This document shows positions 17,297 through 25,710 of a stretch of 64,000 bases of DNA, piece by piece. Positions within the stretch are counted from its first letter, which is position 1, and each line of letters begins with the position of its first letter. The stretch covers positions 248,001 through 312,000 of the forward strand of contig CBDCMP010000004.1 in NCBI GenBank assembly GCA_965218985.1, given 5' to 3'. Below the pieces are notes generated by a model. That model was not told the DNA's origin and made no database searches. It saw nothing but the letters and a program-made list of their open reading frames with translations. Source of the DNA: Pseudopedobacter sp965218985 (lineage in GTDB: Bacteria > Bacteroidota > Bacteroidia > Sphingobacteriales > Sphingobacteriaceae). The position numbers and the translations under genes were made by a program.

Positions 17297-18815
17297 CCCG
17301 AATGTATTTTTCAAATTCCAGGAAATCCTCCTCTTTCATCACTCTTGGGATTTTTGCCTGACCTCCTGAATTCTTATATTCATCATTCCACTTATAAAAT
17401 TGCGCTGCCGGGATGATCTCCACCTCCACACCTTTAAGTGCCTTGCTTCTGGCTACGGCATAGTTTTTATTATGCTCCTTCAGGGATTCATCCAATTCAG
17501 TGGCTATTTGGATGTGATCAACATTGATGTTGTCCGCTCCTAAATACCATTTGTGGATATATTCTTCATTTTTATTATGGATGGCAGCGACGGTAAATTC
17601 TTTAATATTTAAACTGTGTTTAGCACACAATTTTTCGATGGCCTGATTCATCTGATGAACAGAAAGCTGTGAACCCACCACATTTAAATAGTGTTTCGTT
17701 CGCCCGGTGATTTTAATCTCCGATCTGGATTTATCGGTGATCATCACCGTGTCACCAATCATATACCTCCATGCACCTGAAACTGTGGATAGCAATAAAA
17801 CGTAATTCACATTCTCCTCAGCATTCGTTAAAGAAAGCACTTCGGCTTCTTGTTTGACACAACCATTTTCATCTATGTTTTCATCTATAAAAGGAACGAA
17901 TTCGAAAAACATCCCATTATTTATACTTAAAGTCATAGAGGAAGTCTCTGGTCTTTGCTGCATTGCAATAAAGCCTTCAGATGCCAGATAGGTGTCTATA
18001 TAAACTAAAGGATGAGCCAGAAGCTTCTCCATACTCTGCCGGTAAGGCTCAAAAGCCACTCCGCCGGAAGTATAAACCTGTAAGTTTGGCCACAGGTCGT
18101 GTATATTTTTCAATTGATGATGCTTAATGATCTCCTTTAGCATCATCTCCACCCAGGAAGGAATGCCTGATAATCCGCCTATGTCCCATTTAGGAGCCTC
18201 TTCTGCAATTCTCTTCACTTTTTCATCCCAATCTTTTATGCCAGAAATCTCCTCCCCGGGTTTATAAAATCCTTTAAACCAAGCGGGGATGTTGCTTGCG
18301 CTGATGCCGCTGATCTCTCCTTCCAGGTGGTCTTCCTTTTCTATAAGGTTGGTGCTGCTGCCCAGCATTAAAATCTGCTTTTCAAAAAATTCTGCAGGCA
18401 GATGAAAATTCCTCAAGCTCATGATCTGCTGAACACCTGACTTACGGATACTATCCAACATGGCATCTGTCACAGGGATAAATTTGCTGTTGCTGGTTGT
18501 TCCGCTGCTCAAGGCGAAGTATTTCTGTCCGCCTGGCCAAGTCACGTTTTGGTGTCCTTCTAGCAGGTAGTGCCACCAGTCTCCGTACATTTTGTCATAA
18601 TCATGAATAGGTATGTTTTTTTGGAAATTCATCACCAGGTGCTCTTCTTCAAGCATCAATTGCCTGAAGTTGAATTTTTTCCCGAATGCCGTATCTTTCG
18701 CCTGCTCAAGTAAATCTTTTAAAACTTCTTTCTGTGCCTGATCAGGATCCGGATTGGAGGTGATGAACCCCGAAATGTCAATCGCTTTTTTAATAAATTC
18801 GCCAATTACCGTCAT
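17286..18815 (-). CDS. GH3 auxin-responsive-promoter-like adenylating enzyme
   Basis: 509 aa, full length for the bacterial GH3 family. Visible ATP-site blocks are FALSSGTTSNSKFIPVT (near residue 98), VYTSGGVAFEPY and DTYLASEGFIAMQ (middle), and WRYMIGDTVMITDKSR plus KITGRTKHYLNVVGSQL (C-terminal half). Plant relatives conjugate acyl acids to amino acids through an acyl-adenylate; bacterial members are largely uncharacterised. Isolated on the minus strand, with the terminator of the lipoprotein pair just upstream of its start. Confidence 0.85.
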   Translation of the reverse strand: MTVIGEFIKKAIDISGFITSNPDPDQAQKEVLKDLLEQAKDTAFGKKFNFRQLMLEEEHLVMNFQKNIPIHDYDKMYGDWWHYLLEGHQNVTWPGGQKYFALSSGTTSNSKFIPVTDAMLDSIRKSGVQQIMSLRNFHLPAEFFEKQILMLGSSTNLIEKEDHLEGEISGISASNIPAWFKGFYKPGEEISGIKDWDEKVKRIAEEAPKWDIGGLSGIPSWVEMMLKEIIKHHQLKNIHDLWPNLQVYTSGGVAFEPYRQSMEKLLAHPLVYIDTYLASEGFIAMQQRPETSSMTLSINNGMFFEFVPFIDENIDENGCVKQEAEVLSLTNAEENVNYVLLLSTVSGAWRYMIGDTVMITDKSRSEIKITGRTKHYLNVVGSQLSVHQMNQAIEKLCAKHSLNIKEFTVAAIHNKNEEYIHKWYLGADNINVDHIQIATELDESLKEHNKNYAVARSKALKGVEVEIIPAAQFYKWNDEYKNSGGQAKIPRVMKEEDFLEFEKYIRAIR

Positions 18816-18841
18816 GATTTATTTTAATCAATTTTAACACC

Positions 18842-18869
18842 AAAAAAAGCAGCCTCAATTAAGGCTGCT
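18842..18869 (-). terminator. Rho-independent terminator of the lipoprotein pair
   Basis: On the minus strand, AGCAGCC - 8-base loop - GGCTGCT is followed directly by a run of seven Ts. It lies 24 bases after the stop of the lipoprotein gene at 18893 and should separate it from the GH3 gene. Confidence 0.85.
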
Positions 18870-18892
18870 CTGCGATAAGTTTTTAGGTGATG

Positions 18893-19438
18893 TTAATTGT
18901 TTGGTTTCACTTTTACTTCATCATCCTCCACTTTTACCTTTCCGTTGGCATCTTTTTGTTTAGCTACATCATCAGTGACTTTGATTTTGTTGTCTCCCGA
19001 TTTCATCTTATAAGTATCGTTGTCCACTTTTAATTTTGAAGAGTCAGTTTTGATTTTGATTTCATCGCCATCGATTTTAATCTTCATATCATCCAATTTA
19101 TATTTTCCCTCTCCTAAATTTACCAGCATATGGTTCACTTTCAATCCATTTTGGTAAAGGGTATCCAGTGTGATTGGATCATAATAGAATTCCACAGGTA
19201 GTTGGGTTGTGCTATCAATAGCGATTCCGGTCACCGGATCAGGCATGATGTATACTTCACTTCCGGAAGTTAAATTCACGTATTTCCCCGATTTGACAGT
19301 TGGTTTTACCACGGTCATCATATCATTATCAGCTGACATGCTCCTAGTGCTATCCGCATGAGCAGTTTTATCTTTGTTATTGTTGCAGGCGCCTAGAACA
19401 AGGGCACTAATCACAATACTGTATGTTAATTTTTTCAT
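18893..19438 (-). CDS. Acidic-repeat lipoprotein
   Basis: 181 aa. Lipoprotein signal with lipobox ALVLGAC (Cys at residue 18). A conserved middle block (KYVNLTSGSEVYIMPDPVTG, then PVEFYYDPITLDTLY) is shared with the next gene. The C-terminal half is a run of about nine short KI(K)xDxDxxK-type repeats, such as KIKIDGDEIKIKTDSSKLKV, suggesting repeated beta strands. Probably surface or periplasmic; function unknown. It lies 19 bp downstream of its paralogue on the same strand. Confidence 0.8.
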   Translation of the reverse strand: MKKLTYSIVISALVLGACNNNKDKTAHADSTRSMSADNDMMTVVKPTVKSGKYVNLTSGSEVYIMPDPVTGIAIDSTTQLPVEFYYDPITLDTLYQNGLKVNHMLVNLGEGKYKLDDMKIKIDGDEIKIKTDSSKLKVDNDTYKMKSGDNKIKVTDDVAKQKDANGKVKVEDDEVKVKPNN

Positions 19439-19457
19439 GACTATTATTCTTTGATTT

Positions 19458-19889
19458 CTAGTTGTTATACTTCACTTTCTTCTCGTCCCCATCAATCTTC
19501 ACTTTTTTATCATCAGTTTTTATTTTCATTTCATCACCGTCAACTTTTATTTTCACGTCGCCTGACTTTGCTTTCCATTCATCGCCATCAGATTTGATTT
19601 TTGCGTTATCCAAACGATAGGTACCTTCAGCCGTTTTGATCAATGCGTTATTCACCACCATTCCTGTTTCGCCATATATCGTGTCTTTAGTGGTTAGGTC
19701 TACATAAAATTCCACCGGCTTTCCACTGATGCTGTCAATTGCTTTTCCCGTTTGCGGGTCTTTAACAATATAAACTTTTTCCCCACTGTTCAAATCCTCA
19801 TACTTGGCTGCATTTTTACTACAGGAAGCCATAATGACAATAGGACTTATGATCAGGGCTGTTTTTAACGTTGATTTTAAATTCTTCAT
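19458..19889 (-). CDS. Acidic-repeat lipoprotein (paralogue)
   Basis: 143 aa. Signal with lipobox PIVIMASC (Cys at residue 23), the same middle block (GEKVYIVKDPQTGKAIDSIS, then PVEFYVDLTTKDTIY), and a shorter C-terminal repeat tract ending KVKIDGDEKKVKYNN. The shared block and tandem position indicate a local duplication with the gene at 18893. First gene of the pair, so a promoter should lie in 19890-19960, though no clear TTG/TAnnTTTG pair is seen there. Confidence 0.8.
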   Translation of the reverse strand: MKNLKSTLKTALIISPIVIMASCSKNAAKYEDLNSGEKVYIVKDPQTGKAIDSISGKPVEFYVDLTTKDTIYGETGMVVNNALIKTAEGTYRLDNAKIKSDGDEWKAKSGDVKIKVDGDEMKIKTDDKKVKIDGDEKKVKYNN

Positions 19890-20127
19890 GATTAAAAATT
19901 TAGTTTGTCTGACAATTTATTTACAATAAGCAGACCAGTTGCACTTTGTGGTAATTAATTGTCTTTTAGATGAATTAGGCGGTTTTTGTATGTCCACGAA
20001 AGTGAACAGATACCGCTCTATAGGGTAAAGATCTAAAATTTCCGATTTAAATCAGCACCTGATTATTGAAGAAAATATAGCTGTGAAAATTGGCATCGAA
20101 AAAAGTGGAAAAATAATTATACAAGTG

Positions 20128-20158
20128 TTTGATAATTAACAACAGTTTCCTATCTTTG
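20128..20158 (+). promoter_or_regulatory. Bacteroidetes-type promoter of the ribosomal protein operon
   Basis: TTG at 20129-20131, a 19-bp spacer, and TATCTTTG at 20151-20158 match the Bacteroidetes -33/-7 consensus exactly. Transcription should start near 20165, giving a leader of about 70 bases. This explains how rplC can head the operon without rpsJ. The rest of the 344-bp gap (19890-20127) shows no gene. Confidence 0.8.
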
Positions 20159-20193
20159 CCGTCCCTTTTAGGGGGTATTATATCCACCTTGAA

Positions 20194-20225
20194 CGAAGCC
20201 CTACTGCTTCGATGGGTGTTAATTA
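20194..20225 (+). promoter_or_regulatory. rplC leader hairpin and GGTGTTAATTA motif
   Basis: A perfect 6-bp stem CGAAGC/GCTTCG (loop CCTACT, 20194-20211) is followed by GGTGTTAATTA at 20215-20225, 8 bases before the rplC ATG. The same 11-mer recurs at 31281-31291 ahead of infA. It may be a site for autogenous control by a ribosomal protein; that is inference. Confidence 0.4.
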
Positions 20226-20233
20226 AAATAGAA

Positions 20234-20851
20234 ATGTCAGGAATTATTGGAAAAAAAGTAGGGATGACCAGCATTTTCGACGCAGACGGTAAGAATATAC
20301 CCTGTACTGTGATTGAAGCTGGGCCTTGTGTGGTAACACAGGTTAAAACCATCGAGAACGATGGCTATGCTGCGGTGCAGCTAGCTTACGATGAGAAAAA
20401 AGAAAAAAACACTACTTCTTCTTTAAAAGGTCATTTTGCAAAAGCTGAAACCACTCCAAAGCGTAAAGTTGTGGAGTTTAAGTATTTTACAGAAGAAAAA
20501 TCTTTAGGGGAGACTGTTGATGTTAATCTTTTTTTAGAAGGAGACTACGTGGATGTAGTGGGTACTTCTAAGGGTAAAGGTTTTCAGGGTGTGGTAAAAC
20601 GCCACGGATTCAGCGGTGTGGGTATGCAAACTCACGGCCAGCATAATCGTTTGAGAGCTCCGGGTTCATTGGGTGCATCTTCGTTTCCTTCAAGAGTTTT
20701 TAAGGGAATGAGAATGGCCGGAAGAACAGGCGGTTCAAGAGTGAAAATTCAGAATCTTCAAATCGTTAAGGTTTTTGCAGAGCAGAATTTATTGGTGGTT
20801 AGCGGATCCATTCCGGGCGCTAAAGGTTCATACGTATTAATAGAGAAGTAA
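20234..20851 (+). CDS. rplC: 50S ribosomal protein L3
   Basis: 205 aa from the ATG at 20234; the longer open frame from 20129 begins inside the promoter. Begins MSGIIGKKVGMTSIFD and carries the conserved GFQGVVKRHGF and GQHNRLRAPGSLG tentacle sequences that reach toward the peptidyl-transferase centre. First gene of the ribosomal cluster; rpsJ, its usual upstream partner, is absent from the window. Confidence 0.97.
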   Translation: MSGIIGKKVGMTSIFDADGKNIPCTVIEAGPCVVTQVKTIENDGYAAVQLAYDEKKEKNTTSSLKGHFAKAETTPKRKVVEFKYFTEEKSLGETVDVNLFLEGDYVDVVGTSKGKGFQGVVKRHGFSGVGMQTHGQHNRLRAPGSLGASSFPSRVFKGMRMAGRTGGSRVKIQNLQIVKVFAEQNLLVVSGSIPGAKGSYVLIEK

Positions 20852-20852
20852 G

Positions 20853-21482
20853 ATGGAAGTTAAAGTATTAAACGTCTCAGGTAAAGAAACAGGTGCCAAG
20901 GTGCAGCTTTCTGAGGATATCTTCGGTATTGAACCAAATGATCATGCTATTTACTTAGATGTAAAACAGTTTTTAGCAAATCAGCGCCAGGGCACCCATA
21001 AGTCTAAACAACGCAATGAAATTGCAGGTTCAACCCGCAAGTTATACAAACAAAAAGGAACTGGTGGTGCAAGAGCAGGGAGCATTAAATCTCCACTATT
21101 CAATGGTGGTGGTAGAGTTTTCGGTCCTCAGCCCCGTGATTATAGCTTTAAGTTGAATAAAAAACTTAAATCTTTAGCTCGTAAATCGGCTTTAGCCTAT
21201 AAAGCAAAAGATAACAGTGTGGTTATATTGGAAGATTTCAGCTTCGAAACTGCAAAAACGAAGAACTTTGTGAGCTTAATCAGCGCATTGAATTTCCCAG
21301 GTCAAAAAACCTTGTTGGTTCTTCCTGTGGCAAATGACAATGTCTACTTGTCCAGCAGAAATATACAAGGAACTAAAGTGATCACTGCTGATCAGTTGAA
21401 TACGTACGATGTATTGAACGCAGGAAAATTAGTATTAACCACCGGTTCGGTAAAAACATTGGAGGAGGCATTAGCCAAGTAA
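20853..21482 (+). CDS. rplD: 50S ribosomal protein L4
   Basis: 209 aa. The internal loop TRKLYKQKGTGGARAGSIKS (near residues 63-82), which lines the exit tunnel, is intact. The ATG follows the rplC stop by 1 base. In other bacteria L4 represses its own S10 operon; no such leader is proven here. Confidence 0.97.
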   Translation: MEVKVLNVSGKETGAKVQLSEDIFGIEPNDHAIYLDVKQFLANQRQGTHKSKQRNEIAGSTRKLYKQKGTGGARAGSIKSPLFNGGGRVFGPQPRDYSFKLNKKLKSLARKSALAYKAKDNSVVILEDFSFETAKTKNFVSLISALNFPGQKTLLVLPVANDNVYLSSRNIQGTKVITADQLNTYDVLNAGKLVLTTGSVKTLEEALAK

Positions 21483-21483
21483 T

Positions 21484-21774
21484 ATGGAAATCTTAAAAAA
21501 ACCTGTATTAACAGAGAAAGCCACTGTGCTAACTGAAAAGTTGAACCGTTATACTTTTCACTGTGATCACAGAGCAAATAAACTGCAGATCGCATCTGCC
21601 ATTGAAGCCATGTATGGTGTAAATGTAGAGTCAGTGAACACAATGGTTGTGGTTGGTAAAATGAAAACCAGGTCAACTAAAGCTGGCATGGTGTCAGGTA
21701 GGGCTGCGAAAATCAAAAAGGCAGTGATTACCTTAAAAGAAGGCGAAGTCATTGACTTTTATAGCAATATTTAA
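21484..21774 (+). CDS. rplW: 50S ribosomal protein L23
   Basis: 96 aa. Opens MEILKKPVLTEKATVLTEKL and contains the VESVNTMVV/GKMKTR region of the tunnel-exit protein that docks trigger factor and SRP. One base separates it from rplD. Confidence 0.97.
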   Translation: MEILKKPVLTEKATVLTEKLNRYTFHCDHRANKLQIASAIEAMYGVNVESVNTMVVVGKMKTRSTKAGMVSGRAAKIKKAVITLKEGEVIDFYSNI

Positions 21775-21781
21775 TTGAATT

Positions 21782-22606
21782 ATGGGCTTAAGAAAATTTA
21801 AACCAGTAACCCCCGGAACTCGTTTCAGAGTTGGGAATGATTTTGCTGAAATCACCACCCGTACTCCGGAAAAGTCTCTTATTGTAAAAAGCAATAAGTC
21901 CGGTGGCCGTAACAACACTGGTAAAATGACTATGCGTTATGTCGGTGGGGGTCACAAGCAATTGTACCGGCTAATAGATTTTAAACGCGATAAAAAAGAT
22001 ATCCCCGCAACAGTGGCAACTATAGAGTATGATCCAAATCGTACCGCCCGTATTGCGCTGTTACATTATGCCGATGGTGAGAAGAGATACATCGTTGCTC
22101 CAGAAGGGTTGCAAGTTGGATCTAAGGTAGTCGCCGGAGATGCTGTAGCACCTGAATTGGGTAACAACATTAAGCTGACTAACATCCCTCTTGGATCTAT
22201 CATTCATAATATTGAGTTGACTCCGGGAAAAGGCGGTCAGATTGCAAGAAGTGCTGGTTCTTATGCCCAATTAGCGGCAAGAGACGGTAAATATGCAACT
22301 GTTAAAATGCCTTCTGGCGAAACCCGTATGATTTTGGTGACTTGTACTGCCACTATTGGTACGGTTTCTAACTCGGAACATGCAAATGAGGTTTTAGGAA
22401 AAGCTGGTAGAAAACGTTGGTTAGGCCGCAGACCTCGTGTTAGAGGTGTGGTGATGAATCCGGTGGATCACCCAATGGGTGGTGGTGAAGGAAAATCATC
22501 CGGTGGTCATCCACGTTCTAGAAAAGGCTTATTGTCTAAAGGATTCAAAACCCGTGACAAAAAGAAATACTCAAATCGTTTCATCATAGCTAGGAGGAAG
22601 AAATAA
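21782..22606 (+). CDS. rplB: 50S ribosomal protein L2
   Basis: 274 aa, standard length. Contains GRNNTGKMTMRYVGGGHKQ and the conserved GVVMNPVDHPMGGGEGKSSG segment with the histidine near the catalytic centre of the 50S subunit. Its last A is the first base of the rpsS ATG (TAATG). Confidence 0.98.
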   Translation: MGLRKFKPVTPGTRFRVGNDFAEITTRTPEKSLIVKSNKSGGRNNTGKMTMRYVGGGHKQLYRLIDFKRDKKDIPATVATIEYDPNRTARIALLHYADGEKRYIVAPEGLQVGSKVVAGDAVAPELGNNIKLTNIPLGSIIHNIELTPGKGGQIARSAGSYAQLAARDGKYATVKMPSGETRMILVTCTATIGTVSNSEHANEVLGKAGRKRWLGRRPRVRGVVMNPVDHPMGGGEGKSSGGHPRSRKGLLSKGFKTRDKKKYSNRFIIARRKK

Positions 22607-22872
22607 TGGCTCGTTCGATAAAAAAGGGACCTTACATAGATCATAACGTAGAAAGAAAAGTTTCTACGATGAATGATGCAGGTAAAAAGACTGTGATTAA
22701 AACATGGTCAAGAAGATCAATGATTTCTCCGGATTTCGTGGGTCACACATTCGCAGTGCACAACGGAAATAAATTTATTCCGGTTTATATAACTGAAAAC
22801 ATGGTTGGTCACAAATTGGGAGAGTTTGCCCCAACCAGAACATTTAGAGGACACGCTGAAAAGAAAAAATAA
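22606..22872 (+). CDS. rpsS: 30S ribosomal protein S19
   Basis: 88 aa. Starts MARSIKKGPYIDHNVERKV and holds WSRRSMISPDFVGHTFAVHN and HKLGEFAPTRTF. A good Shine-Dalgarno (AGGAGG) precedes the start, unusual for this phylum. Sits in the 30S head. Confidence 0.97.
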   Translation: MARSIKKGPYIDHNVERKVSTMNDAGKKTVIKTWSRRSMISPDFVGHTFAVHNGNKFIPVYITENMVGHKLGEFAPTRTFRGHAEKKK

Positions 22873-22879
22873 TTAAGCA

Positions 22880-23248
22880 ATGGAAGCAGTAGCAAAACTA
22901 AATAATTGCCCCACTTCACCTCGTAAAATGAGACTGGTTGTCGACTTGATCAGAGGCGAACGTGTAGAAAAGGCACTATATATTTTAAAATACACCAATA
23001 AAGAGGCCGCTATAAGAGTGGAAAAACTGTTATTATCAGCCATAAAAAATTGGGAAGCAAAAAATGAGGATCAACGCCCTGAAGATGCACAACTGTTTGT
23101 GAAAACAATCATGGTTGATGGCGGACGTCAGTTAAAGCGTTTAAGACCAGCACCTCAGGGTCGTGGATATAGAATTCGTAAGCGTTCCAATCACGTAACT
23201 TTGGTTGTAGATAGTAAGAATGTTGAACTTCAAACTAATGAAGCATAA
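22880..23248 (+). CDS. rplV: 50S ribosomal protein L22
   Basis: 122 aa. CPTSPRKMRLVVDLIRG at the N-terminus and the tunnel hairpin LKRLRPAPQGRGYRIRKRSN near residues 84-104 are typical. Its stop overlaps the rpsC ATG by one base (TAATG). Confidence 0.97.
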   Translation: MEAVAKLNNCPTSPRKMRLVVDLIRGERVEKALYILKYTNKEAAIRVEKLLLSAIKNWEAKNEDQRPEDAQLFVKTIMVDGGRQLKRLRPAPQGRGYRIRKRSNHVTLVVDSKNVELQTNEA

Positions 23249-24048
23249 TGGGACAAAAAGCTAATCCAATAGGAAACAGGTTAGGAATTATCAGAGGATG
23301 GGATTCCAACTGGTATGGCGGCAACAACTACGCTGACAAATTAGTTGAGGACGAGAAAATTCGTAAATATCTTTCTGTACGTATAGCAAAAGGAGGCGTA
23401 TCTAAAGTTGTTATTGAAAGAACTTTAAAACGTATCACGGTCACTATTCACACTGCCCGTCCGGGTATTGTAATCGGTAAAGGCGGTTCAGAAGTTGATA
23501 AGATCAAAGAAGAGTTAAAGAAATTGACTAAGAAAGATGTTCAAATCAATATTTTCGAAATCAAACGCCCTGAACTTGATGCACAATTAGTGGCAGATGG
23601 TGTGGCTAAACAACTCGAAGCAAGAATCTCTTTCAGAAGAGCTATGAAAACTTCTATCGCTGCAACCATGAGAATGGGGGCTGAAGGAATAAAAATCATG
23701 TGCTCTGGCCGTTTAGGAGGTGCAGAGATGGCTCGTAGTGAGCAATATAAAGACGGGAGAACGCCATTACATACTTTTAGAGCTGACATTGATTACGCTT
23801 TAGGAGAGGCTTTAACCACTTACGGTAAAATAGGGGTTAAAGTGTGGATTTGTAAAGGTGAGGTTTACGGCAAAAGAGATCTTTCTCCTAACATAGGCGC
23901 AAACACTGGTAAAGGTGGTAAGCCAGAGGGCGGAAACTTTGCACCACGTGGTGATCGTAATGATCGCGGAGGCGATAGAAAAGGCGGAAACCGTGGCGGT
24001 GGAAACAATAGGGGCGGTGGCTCAGGCTCCCCAAGAGGAAAAAGATAA
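23248..24048 (+). CDS. rpsC: 30S ribosomal protein S3 with Gly/Arg-rich tail
   Basis: 266 aa, longer than the usual 210-235. The KH domain is clear (RPGIVIGKGGSEVDKIKEEL near residue 70), followed by the C-terminal S3 domain ending near residue 208. Residues 215-266 form a low-complexity Gly/Arg/Asn tail (GGDRKGGNRGGGNNRGGG), which is probably disordered and RNA-binding. Such extensions occur in Bacteroidota; its role is unknown. Confidence 0.97.
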   Translation: MGQKANPIGNRLGIIRGWDSNWYGGNNYADKLVEDEKIRKYLSVRIAKGGVSKVVIERTLKRITVTIHTARPGIVIGKGGSEVDKIKEELKKLTKKDVQINIFEIKRPELDAQLVADGVAKQLEARISFRRAMKTSIAATMRMGAEGIKIMCSGRLGGAEMARSEQYKDGRTPLHTFRADIDYALGEALTTYGKIGVKVWICKGEVYGKRDLSPNIGANTGKGGKPEGGNFAPRGDRNDRGGDRKGGNRGGGNNRGGGSGSPRGKR

Positions 24049-24087
24049 TTTTGTAAAACTATCGTTTAACGATTAAAGATTTAATTA

Positions 24088-24510
24088 ATGTTACAGCCAA
24101 AAAGAACGAAATTCAGGAAGATGCAAAAGGGAAGAATGAAAGGTTTAGCCACTCGTGGTGCCGATCTTTCTTTCGGTTCTTTCGGAATTAAATCATTGGA
24201 AGAAGCCTGGATAACCAGCCGCCAAATAGAAGCTGCCCGTATTGCGGTGACCCGTTTTATGAAACGCGAAGGCCAGGTATGGATCCGTATCTTCCCTGAT
24301 AAACCAGTTACCAAAAAACCAGCCGAAGTACGGATGGGTAAAGGTAAGGGCGCACCTGAATACTGGGTTGCGGTGGTAAGGCCTGGAAGAATCCTTTTCG
24401 AAGCGGAAGGAGTTCCATTTGATGTAGCTAAGGAAGCCATGCGTCTTGCTGCACAAAAATTGCCAGTTCAAACGAAATTTGTAGTACGTAGAGATTACGT
24501 AGAAGCATAA
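24088..24510 (+). CDS. rplP: 50S ribosomal protein L16
   Basis: 140 aa. MLQPKRTKFRKMQKGRMKG and the loop near residue 80 (KPAEVRMGKGKGAPEYW), the region hydroxylated on Arg in some bacteria, are intact. 39 bases separate it from rpsC, the widest gap in this part of the cluster. Confidence 0.97.
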   Translation: MLQPKRTKFRKMQKGRMKGLATRGADLSFGSFGIKSLEEAWITSRQIEAARIAVTRFMKREGQVWIRIFPDKPVTKKPAEVRMGKGKGAPEYWVAVVRPGRILFEAEGVPFDVAKEAMRLAAQKLPVQTKFVVRRDYVEA

Positions 24511-24521
24511 TCATAACAACA

Positions 24522-24734
24522 ATGAAATACTCAGAGATAAAAGACCTGTCTAACGAAGAAATCGTAACCAGGATTCAGGAGGAGAAAGCAACTTTAACGA
24601 AGTTAAAATTTGCTCATGCAGTTTCTGCGATAGAAAATCCTACAAGGTTAAACAAAGCGAGAAAGGTTGTTGCTCGCTTAAATACTGAATTAACTCAGCG
24701 TAAAGCTAAGGCAGCTTCTGAAAGTAATTCATAA
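24522..24734 (+). CDS. rpmC: 50S ribosomal protein L29
   Basis: 70 aa helical hairpin protein (MKYSEIKDLSNEEIVTRIQE; the second helix contains NPTRLNKARKVVARLNTEL). Located at the tunnel exit. Full length. Confidence 0.95.
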   Translation: MKYSEIKDLSNEEIVTRIQEEKATLTKLKFAHAVSAIENPTRLNKARKVVARLNTELTQRKAKAASESNS

Positions 24735-24748
24735 TTTTTACAGTCGAA

Positions 24749-25003
24749 ATGGAAAGAAAATTAAGAAAAACAAGAACTGGGTTGGTGATGAGCAACAAAA
24801 TGGATAAATCTATTGTTGTGGCGGTAGAGCGGAAAGTGAAGCACCCAATTTATGGTAAGTTTGTAAAGACGACTACCAAATTTATGGCTCATGACGAGAA
24901 GAATGATTGCGGTATCGGTGATACCGTCCTGATCATGGAGACACGTCCGCTGAGTAAGAACAAGAACTGGAGATTAGTTGAAATTTTAGAAAGGGCTAAA
25001 TAA
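24749..25003 (+). CDS. rpsQ: 30S ribosomal protein S17
   Basis: 84 aa OB-fold protein: RKLRKTRTGLVMSNKMDKSI, then HPIYGKFVKTTTKF and ETRPLSKNKNWRLVEILE. All typical S17 blocks are present. Confidence 0.96.
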   Translation: MERKLRKTRTGLVMSNKMDKSIVVAVERKVKHPIYGKFVKTTTKFMAHDEKNDCGIGDTVLIMETRPLSKNKNWRLVEILERAK

Positions 25004-25004
25004 A

Positions 25005-25373
25005 ATGGTACAACAGGAATCAAGATTGAATGTTGCCGACAACTCAGGTGCTAAACAAGTTTTAGTAATTAGAGTATTAGGTGGTACTGGTAAAAGATAT
25101 GCCTCTATTGGAGATAAGGTGGTGGTGACCGTAAAAAGTGCAATTCCATCAGGAAACATCAAAAAAGGAACAGTATCTAAGGCCGTAGTGGTAAGGACTA
25201 AAAAGGAAATCAGGAGAAAAGACGGTTCTTATATCCGTTTCGATGATAATGCGGCGGTATTGTTGAATGCTCAGGATGAGCCGAGAGGAACCCGTATTTT
25301 CGGTCCTGTGGCTAGAGAGCTTCGTGAAAAACAATTCATGAAAATTGTATCATTAGCACCGGAGGTTTTGTAA
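25005..25373 (+). CDS. rplN: 50S ribosomal protein L14
   Basis: 122 aa, the universal length. MVQQESRLNVADNSGAKQVL and the C-terminal GTRIFGPVARELREKQFMKI are characteristic. Forms the bridge face near L19. Confidence 0.98.
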   Translation: MVQQESRLNVADNSGAKQVLVIRVLGGTGKRYASIGDKVVVTVKSAIPSGNIKKGTVSKAVVVRTKKEIRRKDGSYIRFDDNAAVLLNAQDEPRGTRIFGPVARELREKQFMKIVSLAPEVL

Positions 25374-25374
25374 T

Positions 25375-25710
25375 ATGGAAAAGAAAAGTAATATCAAACT
25401 AAACATCCGCAAAGGAGATTTAGTGAAAGTGATAGCAGGAGACTCAAAAGGCCAGCAAGGTAAGGTGACACAGGTTTTAACCAAAACCAGTCGTGTATTA
25501 GTAGAAGGGACCAACATGGTTTCTAAACACACCAAACCTAATGCAGCTAATCCAAATGGCGGTATCAACAAAATGGAAGCTCCAATTCATATCTCCAACG
25601 TGATGTTGGTTGATCCTAAATCTGGCAACACCACGCGTGTAGGCAGAAAAAGAAATGAAGACGGGAAAATAATCAGAATAGCTAAAAAATCTGGGGAGGA
25701 AATTAAGTAA
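25375..25710 (+). CDS. rplX: 50S ribosomal protein L24
   Basis: 111 aa with the KOW motif (KGDLVKVIAGDSKGQQGKVT, residues about 13-32). An assembly-initiator protein. Its stop overlaps the rplE ATG by one base. Confidence 0.96.
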   Translation: MEKKSNIKLNIRKGDLVKVIAGDSKGQQGKVTQVLTKTSRVLVEGTNMVSKHTKPNAANPNGGINKMEAPIHISNVMLVDPKSGNTTRVGRKRNEDGKIIRIAKKSGEEIK

